Source: TWA4 sp045121095 (GTDB lineage: Bacteria > Bacillota > Clostridia > Lachnospirales > Lachnospiraceae). From it: a stretch of 10,786 nucleotides of DNA. The notes under the pieces are model-generated. The model saw only the letters and a list, made by a program, of their open reading frames with translations, did not search any database and had not been told where the DNA came from. Position numbers and translations under genes: made by a program. Within the stretch, counting starts at the first letter, position 1. Each line of letters starts with the position of its first letter. This document shows positions 1 to 7,128 of this stretch, one piece after another. The stretch covers positions 1-10,786 of the forward strand of contig JBGVFN010000133.1 in assembly GCA_045121095.1 (NCBI GenBank), given 5' to 3'.

Positions 1-188
1 ATACCACAAATATTCATTCCTGCCTGACAAAATGGTACACCACACTCCATACAGCGTGCGCCCTGAAGCTGCTGCTCTTCTTTTGACAAATGCTCATGGA
101 ACTCATTAAAGTTTTTAATTCTTTTCTTTGGTTCTACTGCTTTGGATGTTACTCTTTTATAATCCATAAATCCTGTTGGTTTTCCCAT
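1..188 (-). CDS. gltD: Glutamate synthase small subunit, N-terminal part (cut by window edge)
   Basis: Only the first 62 codons lie in the window; the gene runs off the left edge. The small (beta) subunit of NADPH-dependent glutamate synthase takes electrons from NADPH through FAD and passes them over iron-sulfur clusters to the large subunit. Seen here: a start MGKPTGFMDYKR, a basic stretch, then a cysteine cluster with C-x2-C-x4-C spacing (CMECGVPFC, residues about 47-55) and a further Cys at about 61. This matches the N-terminal 4Fe-4S segment of the family. The ATG at 186-188 is preceded by GAGGT (193-197) at good spacing. The gene starts 53 bases after the gltB stop with no terminator between, so the two are almost certainly one operon, gltB first. 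The FAD and NADPH domains are outside the window. An equally Cys-rich homologue of another NADPH oxidoreductase family would look similar, but the gltB neighbour settles the call. Confidence 0.93.
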   Translation of the reverse strand, partial: MGKPTGFMDYKRVTSKAVEPKKRIKNFNEFHEHLSKEEQQLQGARCMECGVPFCQAGMNICG

Positions 189-241
189 AATTACCTCACA
201 ATCTGTCGCTTAGACGGCTTATCAATCCAATAAACTGATGC

Positions 242-3200
242 CTATTTTGTCTTCATATTTGCATAAAATGCTTCAATCTGTGCCTGTTCTGTGCTGAGTC
301 CTTTTGCTTCCATATCTGCAAATGTCTTCAGCATACGTTCATAATCGTAAGGCATAATCTTCTTGAACTTGGGAAGATATTCACCAAAATTGTCCAGAAT
401 CTTCTTTGCTTTTTCGGAGTTTGTATAGGTTGCATGCTCCTGAATCAGACGTTTCAGTTCCAGAACATCGTATTTGGAAGTCACTTCCTCCATGGAAACC
501 ATGGATTTATTTAATTTACGGTATAAATCGCTCTTTTCATCCAGTACGTAAGCTACACCGCCGCTCATACCAGCTGCAAAGTTCTTGCCGGTGGATCCCA
601 GAATGACTGCACGGCCGCCGGTCATGTATTCACATCCGTGGTCGCCAACGCCTTCTACAACTGCTGTTGCACCGGAGTTTCGAACGCAGAAACGTTCTCC
701 GGCAACACCGTTAATGTAAGCAGTACCGCTGGTTGCACCGTAAAGAGCTACGTTACCCACAATAATATTGTCTTCTGCTTTGAATTTGGCGCCTCTGGGT
801 GGATAAATCACCAGTTTTCCGCCGGAAAGGCCCTTTCCGAAGTAGTCATTGCTGTCACCTTCCACTTCCAGAGTCAGTCCTTTAGGGATAAATGCACCAA
901 AGCTCTGTCCGCCGCTGCCGTTACATTTTACTGTAAAGGTATCTTCTTCCAGATTTTCCCCAAATTTCTTGGTGATTTCTGCACCGAAAATGGTACCGAA
1001 GGTACGGTCTACGGATCCTACATCCACCTCAATACCTCTCTTCTGGCCGCTTTCCAGAGCCGTTGCAAACTGTTTCATCAAAATGTTCATGTCCTTGGTC
1101 TTTTCCAGCTGGAAGTTATAGACATTTTTCTCATGATAACCAGCCAGCTTCATACCTGCATAAGGATTGTTGATGATACGGCTTAAATCCACCTTGCCAG
1201 CACGTTCGCTGTCAATGTTTGTTCTCTTCTTTAACAGGTCGGTACGGCCAATCAGTTCATCCACTGTGCGGATACCCAGTTTTGCCATGTATTCTCTCAT
1301 TTCTTCTGCAATAAAATGCATGAAGTTTACTACATATTCCGGTTTGCCGCCAAATCTCTTGCGCAGCTCCGGATTCTGGGTTGCAATACCTACCGGGCAG
1401 GTGTCCAGATTGCAGACTCTCATCATCACACATCCCATGGTAATCAGAGGAGCAGTTGCAAAACCATATTCTTCTGCACCCAGTAAAGCAGCGATCACTA
1501 CGTCACGGCCGGTCATGAGCTTACCATCGGTTTCTACGATGACTTTATCACGAAGATCATTCATGATCAGTGTCTGATGGGTTTCTGCCAGACCCAGTTC
1601 CCAGGGAAGTCCTGCATTGAAAATGGAGCTTCTGGGAGCGGCACCAGTACCACCGTCATAACCGGAAATCAGGATTACCTGAGCACCAGCTTTGGCAACA
1701 CCAGCTGCTACTGTACCAACACCGGATTCAGAAACCAGTTTTACGGAAATTCTTGCCTCTCTGTTGGCATTTTTCAGGTCGTAGATCAGCTGCGCCAGGT
1801 CTTCGATGGAGTAAATATCGTGATGAGGCGGCGGTGAGATCAGTGATACACCAGGGGTTGAGTAACGTGTTTTTGCAATCCAGGGATAAACCTTCTTGCC
1901 GGGCAGATGACCGCCTTCACCGGGTTTTGCACCCTGTGCCATCTTAATCTGGATTTCTTCTGCATTGACCAGATAGCGGCTGGTTACACCGAAACGGCCG
2001 GAAGCAACCTGTTTGATCTTGGAACATCTGTTATTGCCGTTGCTGTCGGGTTTGAAACGTTCCGGACGTTCCCCGCCCTCACCGGAGTTGGAGCGGCCGC
2101 CGATACGGTTCATGGCAATGGCCAGTGTCTCATGGGCTTCCTGAGAAATGGAGCCGTAGGACATAGCACCTGTTTTGAATCGTTTTACGATGGAATCTAC
2201 ACTTTCTACTTCCTCAATGGGCACGCCCTTTGCAGGATAATTGAAATCCATAATATCACGAACATGGAATTCATCCATTTCTTCTTCCAGTGCTCTTGTA
2301 TATTCTTTAAACAGGCTGTAATTACCGGTCCGTGTGGACTGCTGCAGCAGATGAATGGTCTTGGGGTTATACAGATGTTCTTCCTGACCGGAACGCATCT
2401 TGTAATTACCCAGACTGTCCAGAGTATCATCGGTACCCAGTCCCAGCGGGTCAAATGCCTGATTATGGCGGTAATTCTGATCTGCTTCGATATCTTCCAG
2501 ACTGATACCTTCAATACGGCTGACGGTACCTGTGAAATAGCGGTTGATTACATCTGAATTGATACCGATGGCTTCAAAGATCTTGGAACCCTGATAAGAC
2601 TGAATGGTGGAAATACCCATTTTGGAAGCAGTCTTTACAATACCATGGAGTACTGCATTGTTATAATCATCAATGGCCGCAGGATAATCTTTATCCAGCA
2701 TATCGGTCTCGCAAAGGTATTTTACAGCTTCCTGCGCCAGATAAGGGTTCACCGCAGATGCACCATAGCCCAGCAGGGCAGCAAAATGATGTACTTCTCT
2801 GGGTTCTGCACTTTCCAAAATCAGAGAAACGCTGGTTCTCTTTTTGGTTCTTACCAGATACTGCTGCAGAGCAGATACGGCAAGAAGAGACGGAATCGGC
2901 ACACGGCTTTCGTCCACACCGCGGTCAGACAGAACCAGGATGGTAGCACCGGATTTAAATGCGCGGTCTGCTTCCAGACAGAGGCGATCCAGAGCCTTTT
3001 CCAGGGAAGTATTTTTATAATAAAGAATCGGAATGGTTACAACCTTAAATCCTTCTCCTGACAGTGCTTTAATCTTTAACAGGTCAGTGGAAGTCAGAAT
3101 CGGATTGCGGATTTTTAACATGCGGCAGTTTTCCGGCTTATCCTGTAAAATATTGCCGCCGCAGCCCAGATGAATATCGGTGGAGGTTACAATTTCCTCA

Positions 3201-4789
3201 CGGATTGCATCAATGGGCGGATTGGTTACCTGCGCAAACAGCTGCTTAAAATAATTAAACAGAGGCGGATGTTTCTTGGACATGACAGCCAGAGAAGTAT
3301 CCACACCCATGGCGGAAATTGCTTCTGAACCATCTCTTGCCATGGGAAGAATCATGGTACGGAATTCTTCGTAGGTATAGCCAAATGTCTTCATCAGGCG
3401 CAGACGTTCTTCGCTGGTCATCTTTGGCGTGCTCTTGTTGGGAATCTTCAGATTTTTCAGTTCGATCATATTGGCATCCAGCCATTCCCCGTAAGGATGT
3501 CTTGATGCATAGGATTTCTTCAGATCCTCATCGTTAATGAGAACACCTTTTACCGTATCAACCAGCAGCATTTTACCGGGTTTCAGACGATCTTTTTCCA
3601 CGATATTTTCAACAGGAATATCCAGCGCACCAACCTCAGAAGCCAGAATCATATAGCCATCTGCGGTAATATAGTAACGGGAAGGACGAAGTCCATTACG
3701 GTCCAGCACTGCACCCAGCAGATCACCATCGGAAAATACGATGGAAGCGGGTCCGTCCCAGGGCTCCATCATGGCACCATAATAATTATAGAAGTCCTTC
3801 TTCTGCTGATCCATGTATTTATCATTGGTCCAGGGCTCAGGAATAGTAATCATCACGGCCAGAGGCAGATCCATACCGCTCATCATGAGAAATTCCAGGG
3901 TATTGTCAAGCATGGCAGAGTCAGAACCTTCTTCATTAATAACGGGAATGACTTTAATCAGGTCATCCTTGAAGTACTCAGACTCCATATTTTCCTCGCG
4001 GGACATCATCTTATCCGCATTACCACGGATGGTGTTGATCTCACCATTATGTACCATCAGACGGTTGGGATGTGCTCTCTCCCAGCTGGGATTTGTATTG
4101 GTACTGAAACGAGAATGAACTGCTGCAATGGCAGATTCATAATCCTCGTCCTGCAGATCACAGTAAAAACCGCGAAGTTCGCCAACCAGGAACATCCCTT
4201 TGTAAACGATGGTACGGCTGGACATGGAAACCACATAGGTGTAATCGTTGGACTGTTCAAACAGACGTCTTGCAATATAAAGCTTTCGGTCAAATGCCAG
4301 ACCTTTTTCGCAGTTATCTGGTTTCTTAATGAAACACTGCATAATATAAGGCATCTTATCAAATGCTTTCTTTCCCAGAATGCCGGGTTTGGTTGGAACC
4401 TCTCTCCATCCCAGGAATTTCAGTCCTTCTTTCTCTACGATCACTTCCAGCATCTTTTTAGCCTGATTTCTTGCCAGTTCATCCTGAGGGAAGAAAAACA
4501 TACCAACACCGTATTCTCTTTCTTCACCAATATCAAAGCCAAGTTCTGCTGTTACTTTTTTAAAGAATTTATGGGAAATCTGCAGGAGAATACCAACACC
4601 GTCACCGGTCTTGCCTTCTGCATCCTTACCTGCTCTGTGTTCCAGATTCTCCACAATCTGCATGGCCTGATCCACGGTTTTGCGTGTCTTGATACCTTTA
4701 ATATTCACGATCGCACCAATACCGCAGTTATCATGTTCAAATCTCGGGTCATAAAGCCCTGGAGTCTGTACTGTACGATTACCTTCCAT
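242..4789 (-). CDS. gltB: Glutamate synthase large subunit (GOGAT alpha chain)
   Basis: Large subunit of glutamate synthase, a cytoplasmic enzyme that moves the amide nitrogen of glutamine to 2-oxoglutarate. About 1515 residues, full length for the family. Numbered from the ATG at 4787-4789: a 21-residue propeptide ends at Asn21, and Cys22 (in DNCGIGAIV) should become the N-terminal nucleophile of the class II glutaminase domain (about 22-420; HSRFSTNTNPSW and VHNGEINTIRGN visible). A central linker follows. The FMN synthase domain (about 780-1190) contains GGHLPGKKVYPWI and SGYDGGTGAAP, then the 3Fe-4S cysteines with C-x5-C-x4-C spacing at 1120, 1126 and 1131. The C-terminal GXGXG beta-helix (about 1250-1470) has repeated glycine motifs. 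A GTG in frame at 4814-4816 would add nine residues but lacks a ribosome binding site. The ATG has AGGAAGGAAG just upstream and fits the usual short propeptide. No frameshift or missing key residue seen. Likely co-transcribed with gltD. Confidence 0.97.
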   Translation of the reverse strand: MEGNRTVQTPGLYDPRFEHDNCGIGAIVNIKGIKTRKTVDQAMQIVENLEHRAGKDAEGKTGDGVGILLQISHKFFKKVTAELGFDIGEEREYGVGMFFFPQDELARNQAKKMLEVIVEKEGLKFLGWREVPTKPGILGKKAFDKMPYIMQCFIKKPDNCEKGLAFDRKLYIARRLFEQSNDYTYVVSMSSRTIVYKGMFLVGELRGFYCDLQDEDYESAIAAVHSRFSTNTNPSWERAHPNRLMVHNGEINTIRGNADKMMSREENMESEYFKDDLIKVIPVINEEGSDSAMLDNTLEFLMMSGMDLPLAVMITIPEPWTNDKYMDQQKKDFYNYYGAMMEPWDGPASIVFSDGDLLGAVLDRNGLRPSRYYITADGYMILASEVGALDIPVENIVEKDRLKPGKMLLVDTVKGVLINDEDLKKSYASRHPYGEWLDANMIELKNLKIPNKSTPKMTSEERLRLMKTFGYTYEEFRTMILPMARDGSEAISAMGVDTSLAVMSKKHPPLFNYFKQLFAQVTNPPIDAIREEIVTSTDIHLGCGGNILQDKPENCRMLKIRNPILTSTDLLKIKALSGEGFKVVTIPILYYKNTSLEKALDRLCLEADRAFKSGATILVLSDRGVDESRVPIPSLLAVSALQQYLVRTKKRTSVSLILESAEPREVHHFAALLGYGASAVNPYLAQEAVKYLCETDMLDKDYPAAIDDYNNAVLHGIVKTASKMGISTIQSYQGSKIFEAIGINSDVINRYFTGTVSRIEGISLEDIEADQNYRHNQAFDPLGLGTDDTLDSLGNYKMRSGQEEHLYNPKTIHLLQQSTRTGNYSLFKEYTRALEEEMDEFHVRDIMDFNYPAKGVPIEEVESVDSIVKRFKTGAMSYGSISQEAHETLAIAMNRIGGRSNSGEGGERPERFKPDSNGNNRCSKIKQVASGRFGVTSRYLVNAEEIQIKMAQGAKPGEGGHLPGKKVYPWIAKTRYSTPGVSLISPPPHHDIYSIEDLAQLIYDLKNANREARISVKLVSESGVGTVAAGVAKAGAQVILISGYDGGTGAAPRSSIFNAGLPWELGLAETHQTLIMNDLRDKVIVETDGKLMTGRDVVIAALLGAEEYGFATAPLITMGCVMMRVCNLDTCPVGIATQNPELRKRFGGKPEYVVNFMHFIAEEMREYMAKLGIRTVDELIGRTDLLKKRTNIDSERAGKVDLSRIINNPYAGMKLAGYHEKNVYNFQLEKTKDMNILMKQFATALESGQKRGIEVDVGSVDRTFGTIFGAEITKKFGENLEEDTFTVKCNGSGGQSFGAFIPKGLTLEVEGDSNDYFGKGLSGGKLVIYPPRGAKFKAEDNIIVGNVALYGATSGTAYINGVAGERFCVRNSGATAVVEGVGDHGCEYMTGGRAVILGSTGKNFAAGMSGGVAYVLDEKSDLYRKLNKSMVSMEEVTSKYDVLELKRLIQEHATYTNSEKAKKILDNFGEYLPKFKKIMPYDYERMLKTFADMEAKGLSTEQAQIEAFYANMKTK

Positions 4790-4792
4790 ATG

Positions 4793-4802
4793 CTTCCTTC
4801 CT
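4793..4802 (-). promoter_or_regulatory. Ribosome binding site that fixes the gltB start
   Basis: Purine-rich AGGAAGGAAG on the minus strand ends three bases before the ATG at 4787-4789. The alternative GTG at 4814-4816 has no such element, which decides the start in favour of the ATG. Confidence 0.7.
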
Positions 4803-4816
4803 TTCTGAGCCCTCAC

Positions 4817-4876
4817 ACTATAACGTGTACATTTACCATTTCAGGTAATTTTTTCTGTCGATTTTTTGTAAATGTA
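4817..4876 (-). promoter_or_regulatory. Possible activator-dependent gltB promoter with flanking inverted repeats
   Basis: TATAGT (minus strand, 4817-4822) would make a good -10 box and place the transcript start about 20 bases ahead of the gltB ATG. No acceptable -35 box lies 16-18 bases upstream (CCTGAA at 17). In its place is a small dyad, TTACC-6 bases-GGTAA (4833-4848). A perfect 9-base inverted repeat, TACATTTAC (4828-4836) and GTAAATGTA (4868-4876), surrounds it. A weak -35 overlapped by dyads is what an activator-dependent promoter often looks like, and glutamate synthase promoters in Bacillus depend on the LysR-type activator GltC. That this site works the same way is inference; no regulator gene is in the window. 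Confidence 0.35.
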
Positions 4877-4879
4877 AAA

Positions 4880-4904
4880 CGGAATCTGCTGACAGCTGAA
4901 TCCG
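4880..4904. promoter_or_regulatory. 25-base imperfect palindrome upstream of gltB
   Basis: Left arm CGGAATCTGCTG (4880-4891), centre A (4892), right arm CAGCTGAATCCG (4893-4904). Ten of twelve positions are symmetric. It lies about 90 bases ahead of the gltB start codon. The single-base centre favours a DNA-binding site for a dimeric regulator over an RNA hairpin, although in RNA it could also fold as a stem with two mismatches and a three-base loop. No U-run follows, so it is not an intrinsic terminator. Confidence 0.45.
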
Positions 4905-4958
4905 GCTGCACTCTTTAAACAAACCGGTTACTTCTGACTGTTTTCTCCCTCACACAGC

Positions 4959-4972
4959 AGCTGTCCACAGCT
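4959..4972. promoter_or_regulatory. AGCTGT-CC-ACAGCT dyad, operator-like
   Basis: Perfect 6-base arms around CC. It is flanked by a direct repeat CACAGCAG at 4953-4960 and 4973-4980 (period 20). The ACAGCTG word in it recurs at 4892-4898 and, as the 8-base palindrome ACAGCTGT, at 5051-5058. Three copies within about 170 bases in a gene-free region suggest related binding sites. Function unknown. Confidence 0.35.
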
Positions 4973-5032
4973 CACAGCAGATTTAAAACTGAATATACTC
5001 TATCTATATTGCAGTCCCTCGGGTCACTACAG

Positions 5033-5061
5033 ATATTACACCAACACTGCACAGCTGTAAA
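5033..5061 (-). promoter_or_regulatory. Candidate distal promoter for gltBD
   Basis: On the minus strand TTTACA (5056-5061), a 17-base spacer and TAATAT (5033-5038) form a reasonable sigma-A promoter. It would give a leader of about 235 bases before gltB that contains all the dyads described. The palindrome ACAGCTGT (5051-5058) overlaps the -35 box, so a protein bound there could block RNA polymerase. The -10 match is only four of six, so this is a candidate only. Confidence 0.4.
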
Positions 5062-5222
5062 GTGTAAAAATCGGAACAATTGTCAGATAATTAGATTATT
5101 TATCAATTATTTTCTTATTATCTGATTTTTAGTTTAATTTTTTTATCTTCAGAAGGGATTTCACACAATTCTTTTTTGATTTTTTCGCAGGAAATGTAAG
5201 AAATAATGAATGTCTGCAAAAC

Positions 5223-5258
5223 GTAAGGAAGCCGCCTTTTCATCGGCAGCTTCCTTAC
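5223..5258 (-). terminator. Intrinsic terminator after the HPr gene
   Basis: Stem arms GTAAGGAAGCCGCC (5223-5236) and GGCAGCTTCCTTAC (5245-5258) pair at 13 of 14 positions around an 8-base loop. In the minus-strand transcript the stem starts 16 bases after the HPr stop codon and is followed by GTTTTG, a short U-run. There is no U-run on the plus side, so it acts leftward and separates the HPr unit from gltBD. Confidence 0.75.
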
Positions 5259-5274
5259 TTCTCCCCATATTTCG

Positions 5275-5538
5275 TTAATTACCTTCTCCGCTTTCCAGTG
5301 CACGAACCAGTGCTTCCAGCGCTTCTTCTTCGTCTTCGCCGTCACAGTAAATCTTAATCCGATCCCCCTTACTAATATCGCCGGATAAGATACTGACCAC
5401 CTGTTTTCCATTCAGGCTTTTGGTGCCTGTACGGATGGTGATTTCACTTTGAAAACTTCTTGCCAGCTTGACAAATTTGCCAGCCGGACGCAAATGAAGC
5501 CCTTCCGGTTCTGCGACTACAACGCTTTGATTAACCAT
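5275..5538 (-). CDS. HPr-family phosphocarrier protein lacking Ser46
   Basis: An 87-residue cytoplasmic HPr-like protein, normal length for the family. HPr receives phosphate on a histidine from PEP via enzyme I and hands it to sugar-specific EIIA proteins of the phosphotransferase system. The active-site motif GLHLRPAG is present, with His15 and Arg17 in the standard register. Aligned without gaps to Bacillus HPr, the position of the regulatory Ser46 (NLKS in Bacillus) is Gln46 (NGKQ), so HPr kinase/phosphorylase could not phosphorylate the usual site. Ser49 and Ser52 lie nearby. The tail is acidic (EDEEEALEALVRALESGEGN). AGAAGG sits just ahead of the ATG at 5536-5538. No enzyme I gene is adjacent. 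It may be the main HPr, or a second HPr used in regulation or for a dedicated transferase; hence no ptsH symbol. Phosphotransfer is likely, but its partners are unknown. Confidence 0.9.
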   Translation of the reverse strand: MVNQSVVVAEPEGLHLRPAGKFVKLARSFQSEITIRTGTKSLNGKQVVSILSGDISKGDRIKIYCDGEDEEEALEALVRALESGEGN

Positions 5539-5562
5539 ATGGACCTTCTTTCATTTCATATG

Positions 5563-5601
5563 GAAGACTGCTATCCAGTATATTACAGAACAGCAGCCTT
5601 C
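5563..5601 (-). promoter_or_regulatory. Stem-loop in the HPr gene leader
   Basis: In the minus-strand transcript GAAGGCTGCT and AGCAGTCTTC form a 10-base-pair stem with one G-U pair and a 19-base loop (arms at 5592-5601 and 5563-5572). It lies about 24 bases ahead of the start codon and, with the promoter at 5605-5632, almost at the 5' end of the mRNA. A 5'-terminal stem can protect mRNA from decay; a control role is also possible. No U-run follows, so it is not a terminator. Confidence 0.45.
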
Positions 5602-5604
5602 TCT

Positions 5605-5632
5605 ATTATGATCTTTTTATTATCATATTCAA
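5605..5632 (-). promoter_or_regulatory. Candidate promoter of the HPr gene
   Basis: Minus strand TTGAAT (5627-5632), 16-base spacer, CATAAT (5605-5610). A second overlapping option is TTTACG (5641-5646), 16 bases, GATAAT (5619-5624). Either gives a leader of about 60-75 bases. The two cannot be told apart by eye. Confidence 0.45.
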
Positions 5633-5680
5633 TTGAACCACGTAAAATGCAATGCTTTTCCAGGTTCTCTCTTTTGGGTG

Positions 5681-5700
5681 ATGTCTGCTGCAGCAGACAT
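5681..5700. repeat. Perfect 20-base palindrome between ackA and the HPr gene
   Basis: ATGTCTGCTG (5681-5690) is followed directly by its exact inverse CAGCAGACAT (5691-5700). It lies 17 bases after the ackA stop. As RNA it can form an 8-pair stem with loop UGCA, but no U-run follows on either strand, so it is a poor terminator. It may be a protein-binding site for the HPr promoter or a 3'-end processing or stability hairpin for ackA mRNA. Confidence 0.6.
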
Positions 5701-5716
5701 ATCCGCTTCCTATGAA

Positions 5717-6904
5717 TTATACCAGAGCAACAGTTTCTCTTGCGATTGCAAGTTCTTCGTTGGTAGGAACAACCATAGCGGTAACAGTAGAATCATCTGT
5801 AGAAATTACAGCATCTTTACCACGAACATCGTTCTTTTCTGCATCCAGTTTGCATCCCAGATAGGACAGAGAGCCCATGATCTGTGCTCTAACTTCTTTA
5901 TCGTTTTCACCACAACCAGCTGTGAAGCAGATCAGGTCAACGCCGTTCATAACTGCTGCGTAAGCGCCTACGTATTTAACTACGCGGTGGCAGAATACAT
6001 CCAGAGCTGCTTTTGCACGTTTGTTGCCTTCTTCTGCTGCTGCATGCAGGTCACGGAAGTCAGATGATACACCGGAGATACCCTGTACACCGGATTTCTT
6101 GTTGCAAACGGTTAACAGTTCAGTAATGTTCAGACCTTCTTTGTTAGCGATGAATTCAAGGATGGCGGGATCGATATCACCACATCTTGTACCCATAACC
6201 AGACCTTCCAGAGGAGTCAGACCCATGGAAGTTTCTACACATTTACCGTTCTGTACTGCGGAGATGGAAGCACCGTTACCCAGGTGGCAAACGATGATCT
6301 TCATATCTTCAATGTTCTTGCCCAGTACTTCTGCAGCATGTTTGGAAACATAGCTGTGGCTTGTACCGTGGAAGCCGTAACGACGAACTGCATATTTTTC
6401 ATAATATTCGTAAGGCAGAGCGTACAGATAAGCTTCTTCGGGCATTGTCTGATGGAAAGCAGTATCAAATACAGCTACCATAGGTACGCCGGGCATCAGT
6501 TCTTTACAAGCGTTGATACCGATGATGTTTGCAGGGTTGTGCAGAGGTGCCAGATCGGAGCATTTTTCGATTTCAGCAACTACTTCGTCTGTAATAACAG
6601 TTGAGCTGGCGAATTTTTCGCCACCGTGTACAACTCTGTGTCCAACTGCACCGATTTCGCTCAGATCAGCGATTACGCCGTTTTCAGCGTCTGTCAGCTG
6701 TTTTAATACGTTGCTGACTGCTACAGTATGGTTCGGCAGGGGATCGTTGAATACAACTTTATCCTTGCCAGCGGGAGAATGGGTCAGAACACCGTCAATA
6801 CCAATTCTTTCGCACAGACCTTTTGCCAGAACTGCTTCTGATTCAGAGTCGATCAGCTGATACTTTAATGAAGAGCTGCCACAGTTAATTACTAATACTT
6901 TCAT
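5717..6904 (-). CDS. ackA: Acetate kinase
   Basis: Converts acetyl phosphate and ADP to acetate and ATP (reversible), the ATP-yielding last step of acetate fermentation in the cytoplasm. 395 residues, typical length. Family signatures: N-terminal VINCGSSSLKYQL (Asn7, Ser10), GHRVVHGGE (Arg90), VFDTAFH (Asp147), RRYGFHGTSH (His179), CHLGNGASI, MGTRCGDIDP (Arg240) and VVPTNEE (Glu383). These match the substrate-, metal- and catalysis-linked residues known from the Methanosarcina enzyme, shifted by one. The start is the ATG at 6902-6904, with AGGAGG (6913-6918) eight bases upstream; a longer GTG reading in the same frame (to 6946) adds no conserved sequence. The phosphotransacetylase gene pta, often next door, is absent on both sides: queH lies upstream and the HPr gene downstream. 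It has its own promoter. No clear terminator follows, so some read-through into the HPr gene is possible. Confidence 0.97.
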   Translation of the reverse strand: MKVLVINCGSSSLKYQLIDSESEAVLAKGLCERIGIDGVLTHSPAGKDKVVFNDPLPNHTVAVSNVLKQLTDAENGVIADLSEIGAVGHRVVHGGEKFASSTVITDEVVAEIEKCSDLAPLHNPANIIGINACKELMPGVPMVAVFDTAFHQTMPEEAYLYALPYEYYEKYAVRRYGFHGTSHSYVSKHAAEVLGKNIEDMKIIVCHLGNGASISAVQNGKCVETSMGLTPLEGLVMGTRCGDIDPAILEFIANKEGLNITELLTVCNKKSGVQGISGVSSDFRDLHAAAEEGNKRAKAALDVFCHRVVKYVGAYAAVMNGVDLICFTAGCGENDKEVRAQIMGSLSYLGCKLDAEKNDVRGKDAVISTDDSTVTAMVVPTNEELAIARETVALV

Positions 6905-6937
6905 TTGATTTTCCTCCTGGAATTCTTGTCCGCCACC

Positions 6938-6958
6938 GCAGGGCACAATGCCACCTGC
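6938..6958 (-). promoter_or_regulatory. Small hairpin in the ackA leader
   Basis: GCAG and GGCA (6938-6945) pair with TGCC and CTGC (6949-6958) around a 3-base loop, with a 2-base bulge. It lies about 20 bases ahead of the AGGAGG element. It may affect mRNA stability or ribosome access; no known riboswitch is recognised. Confidence 0.3.
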
Positions 6959-6977
6959 ACGCGGAAATATACTTTAT

Positions 6978-7006
6978 ATTTTAATATCTTTTTCACAAAC
7001 TGTAAA
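6978..7006 (-). promoter_or_regulatory. ackA promoter
   Basis: Minus strand TTTACA (7001-7006), 17-base spacer, TAAAAT (6978-6983): five of six matches to each sigma-A box at ideal spacing. Transcription would start near 6971, giving a leader of about 65 bases. Confidence 0.7.
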
Positions 7007-7128
7007 GAGATTCCAGCGGTTTTTGTGTATATTTTTCTGTACTGTTTCGCAGAAACCTTTATTCCAAATGATATTCGGTGTTCAGCCGAATGAGCGTTTT
7101 TGAATAACAACGCAGATGCTCCGCTAAA

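Larger units (their letters stand above)
4790..5222. other. Gene-free gltB upstream region
   Basis: About 430 bases between the gltB start and the terminator of the HPr gene contain no credible gene on either strand. The right part (about 5060-5200) is very A+T-rich. The left part holds two candidate promoters, the inverted repeats listed separately and another weak dyad, AATATA/TATATT (4992-5010). I find no T-box anti-terminator sequence, no terminator hairpin with U-run and no riboswitch class I recognise, so control is more likely at the DNA level. Confidence 0.6.

Noticed and set aside
638..4118. Long plus-strand open frames opposite gltB (for example 638-1186, 1907-2557, 3813-4118)
   Set aside because: They are antisense to a fully conserved gltB frame, have no ribosome binding sites of note, and their translations are low-complexity or Cys/Phe-rich without recognisable domains.
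4049..4918. 289-codon plus-strand frame reaching past the gltB start
   Set aside because: Mostly antisense to the glutaminase domain; composition is that of a shadow frame and no start signal is present.
4790..5222. T-box or other amino-acid riboswitch ahead of gltB
   Set aside because: No T-box core sequence and no terminator/antiterminator pair with a U-run are present.
5118..5411. Minus-strand frame overlapping the HPr gene and its terminator
   Set aside because: It runs out of frame through HPr and through the terminator stem, and its tail is A+T-rich non-coding sequence.
7073..7091. ATTCGG/CCGAAT hairpin between queH and ackA as queH terminator
   Set aside because: Only six pairs with a 7-base loop and no U-run on the minus strand, so it is not supported as a terminator.
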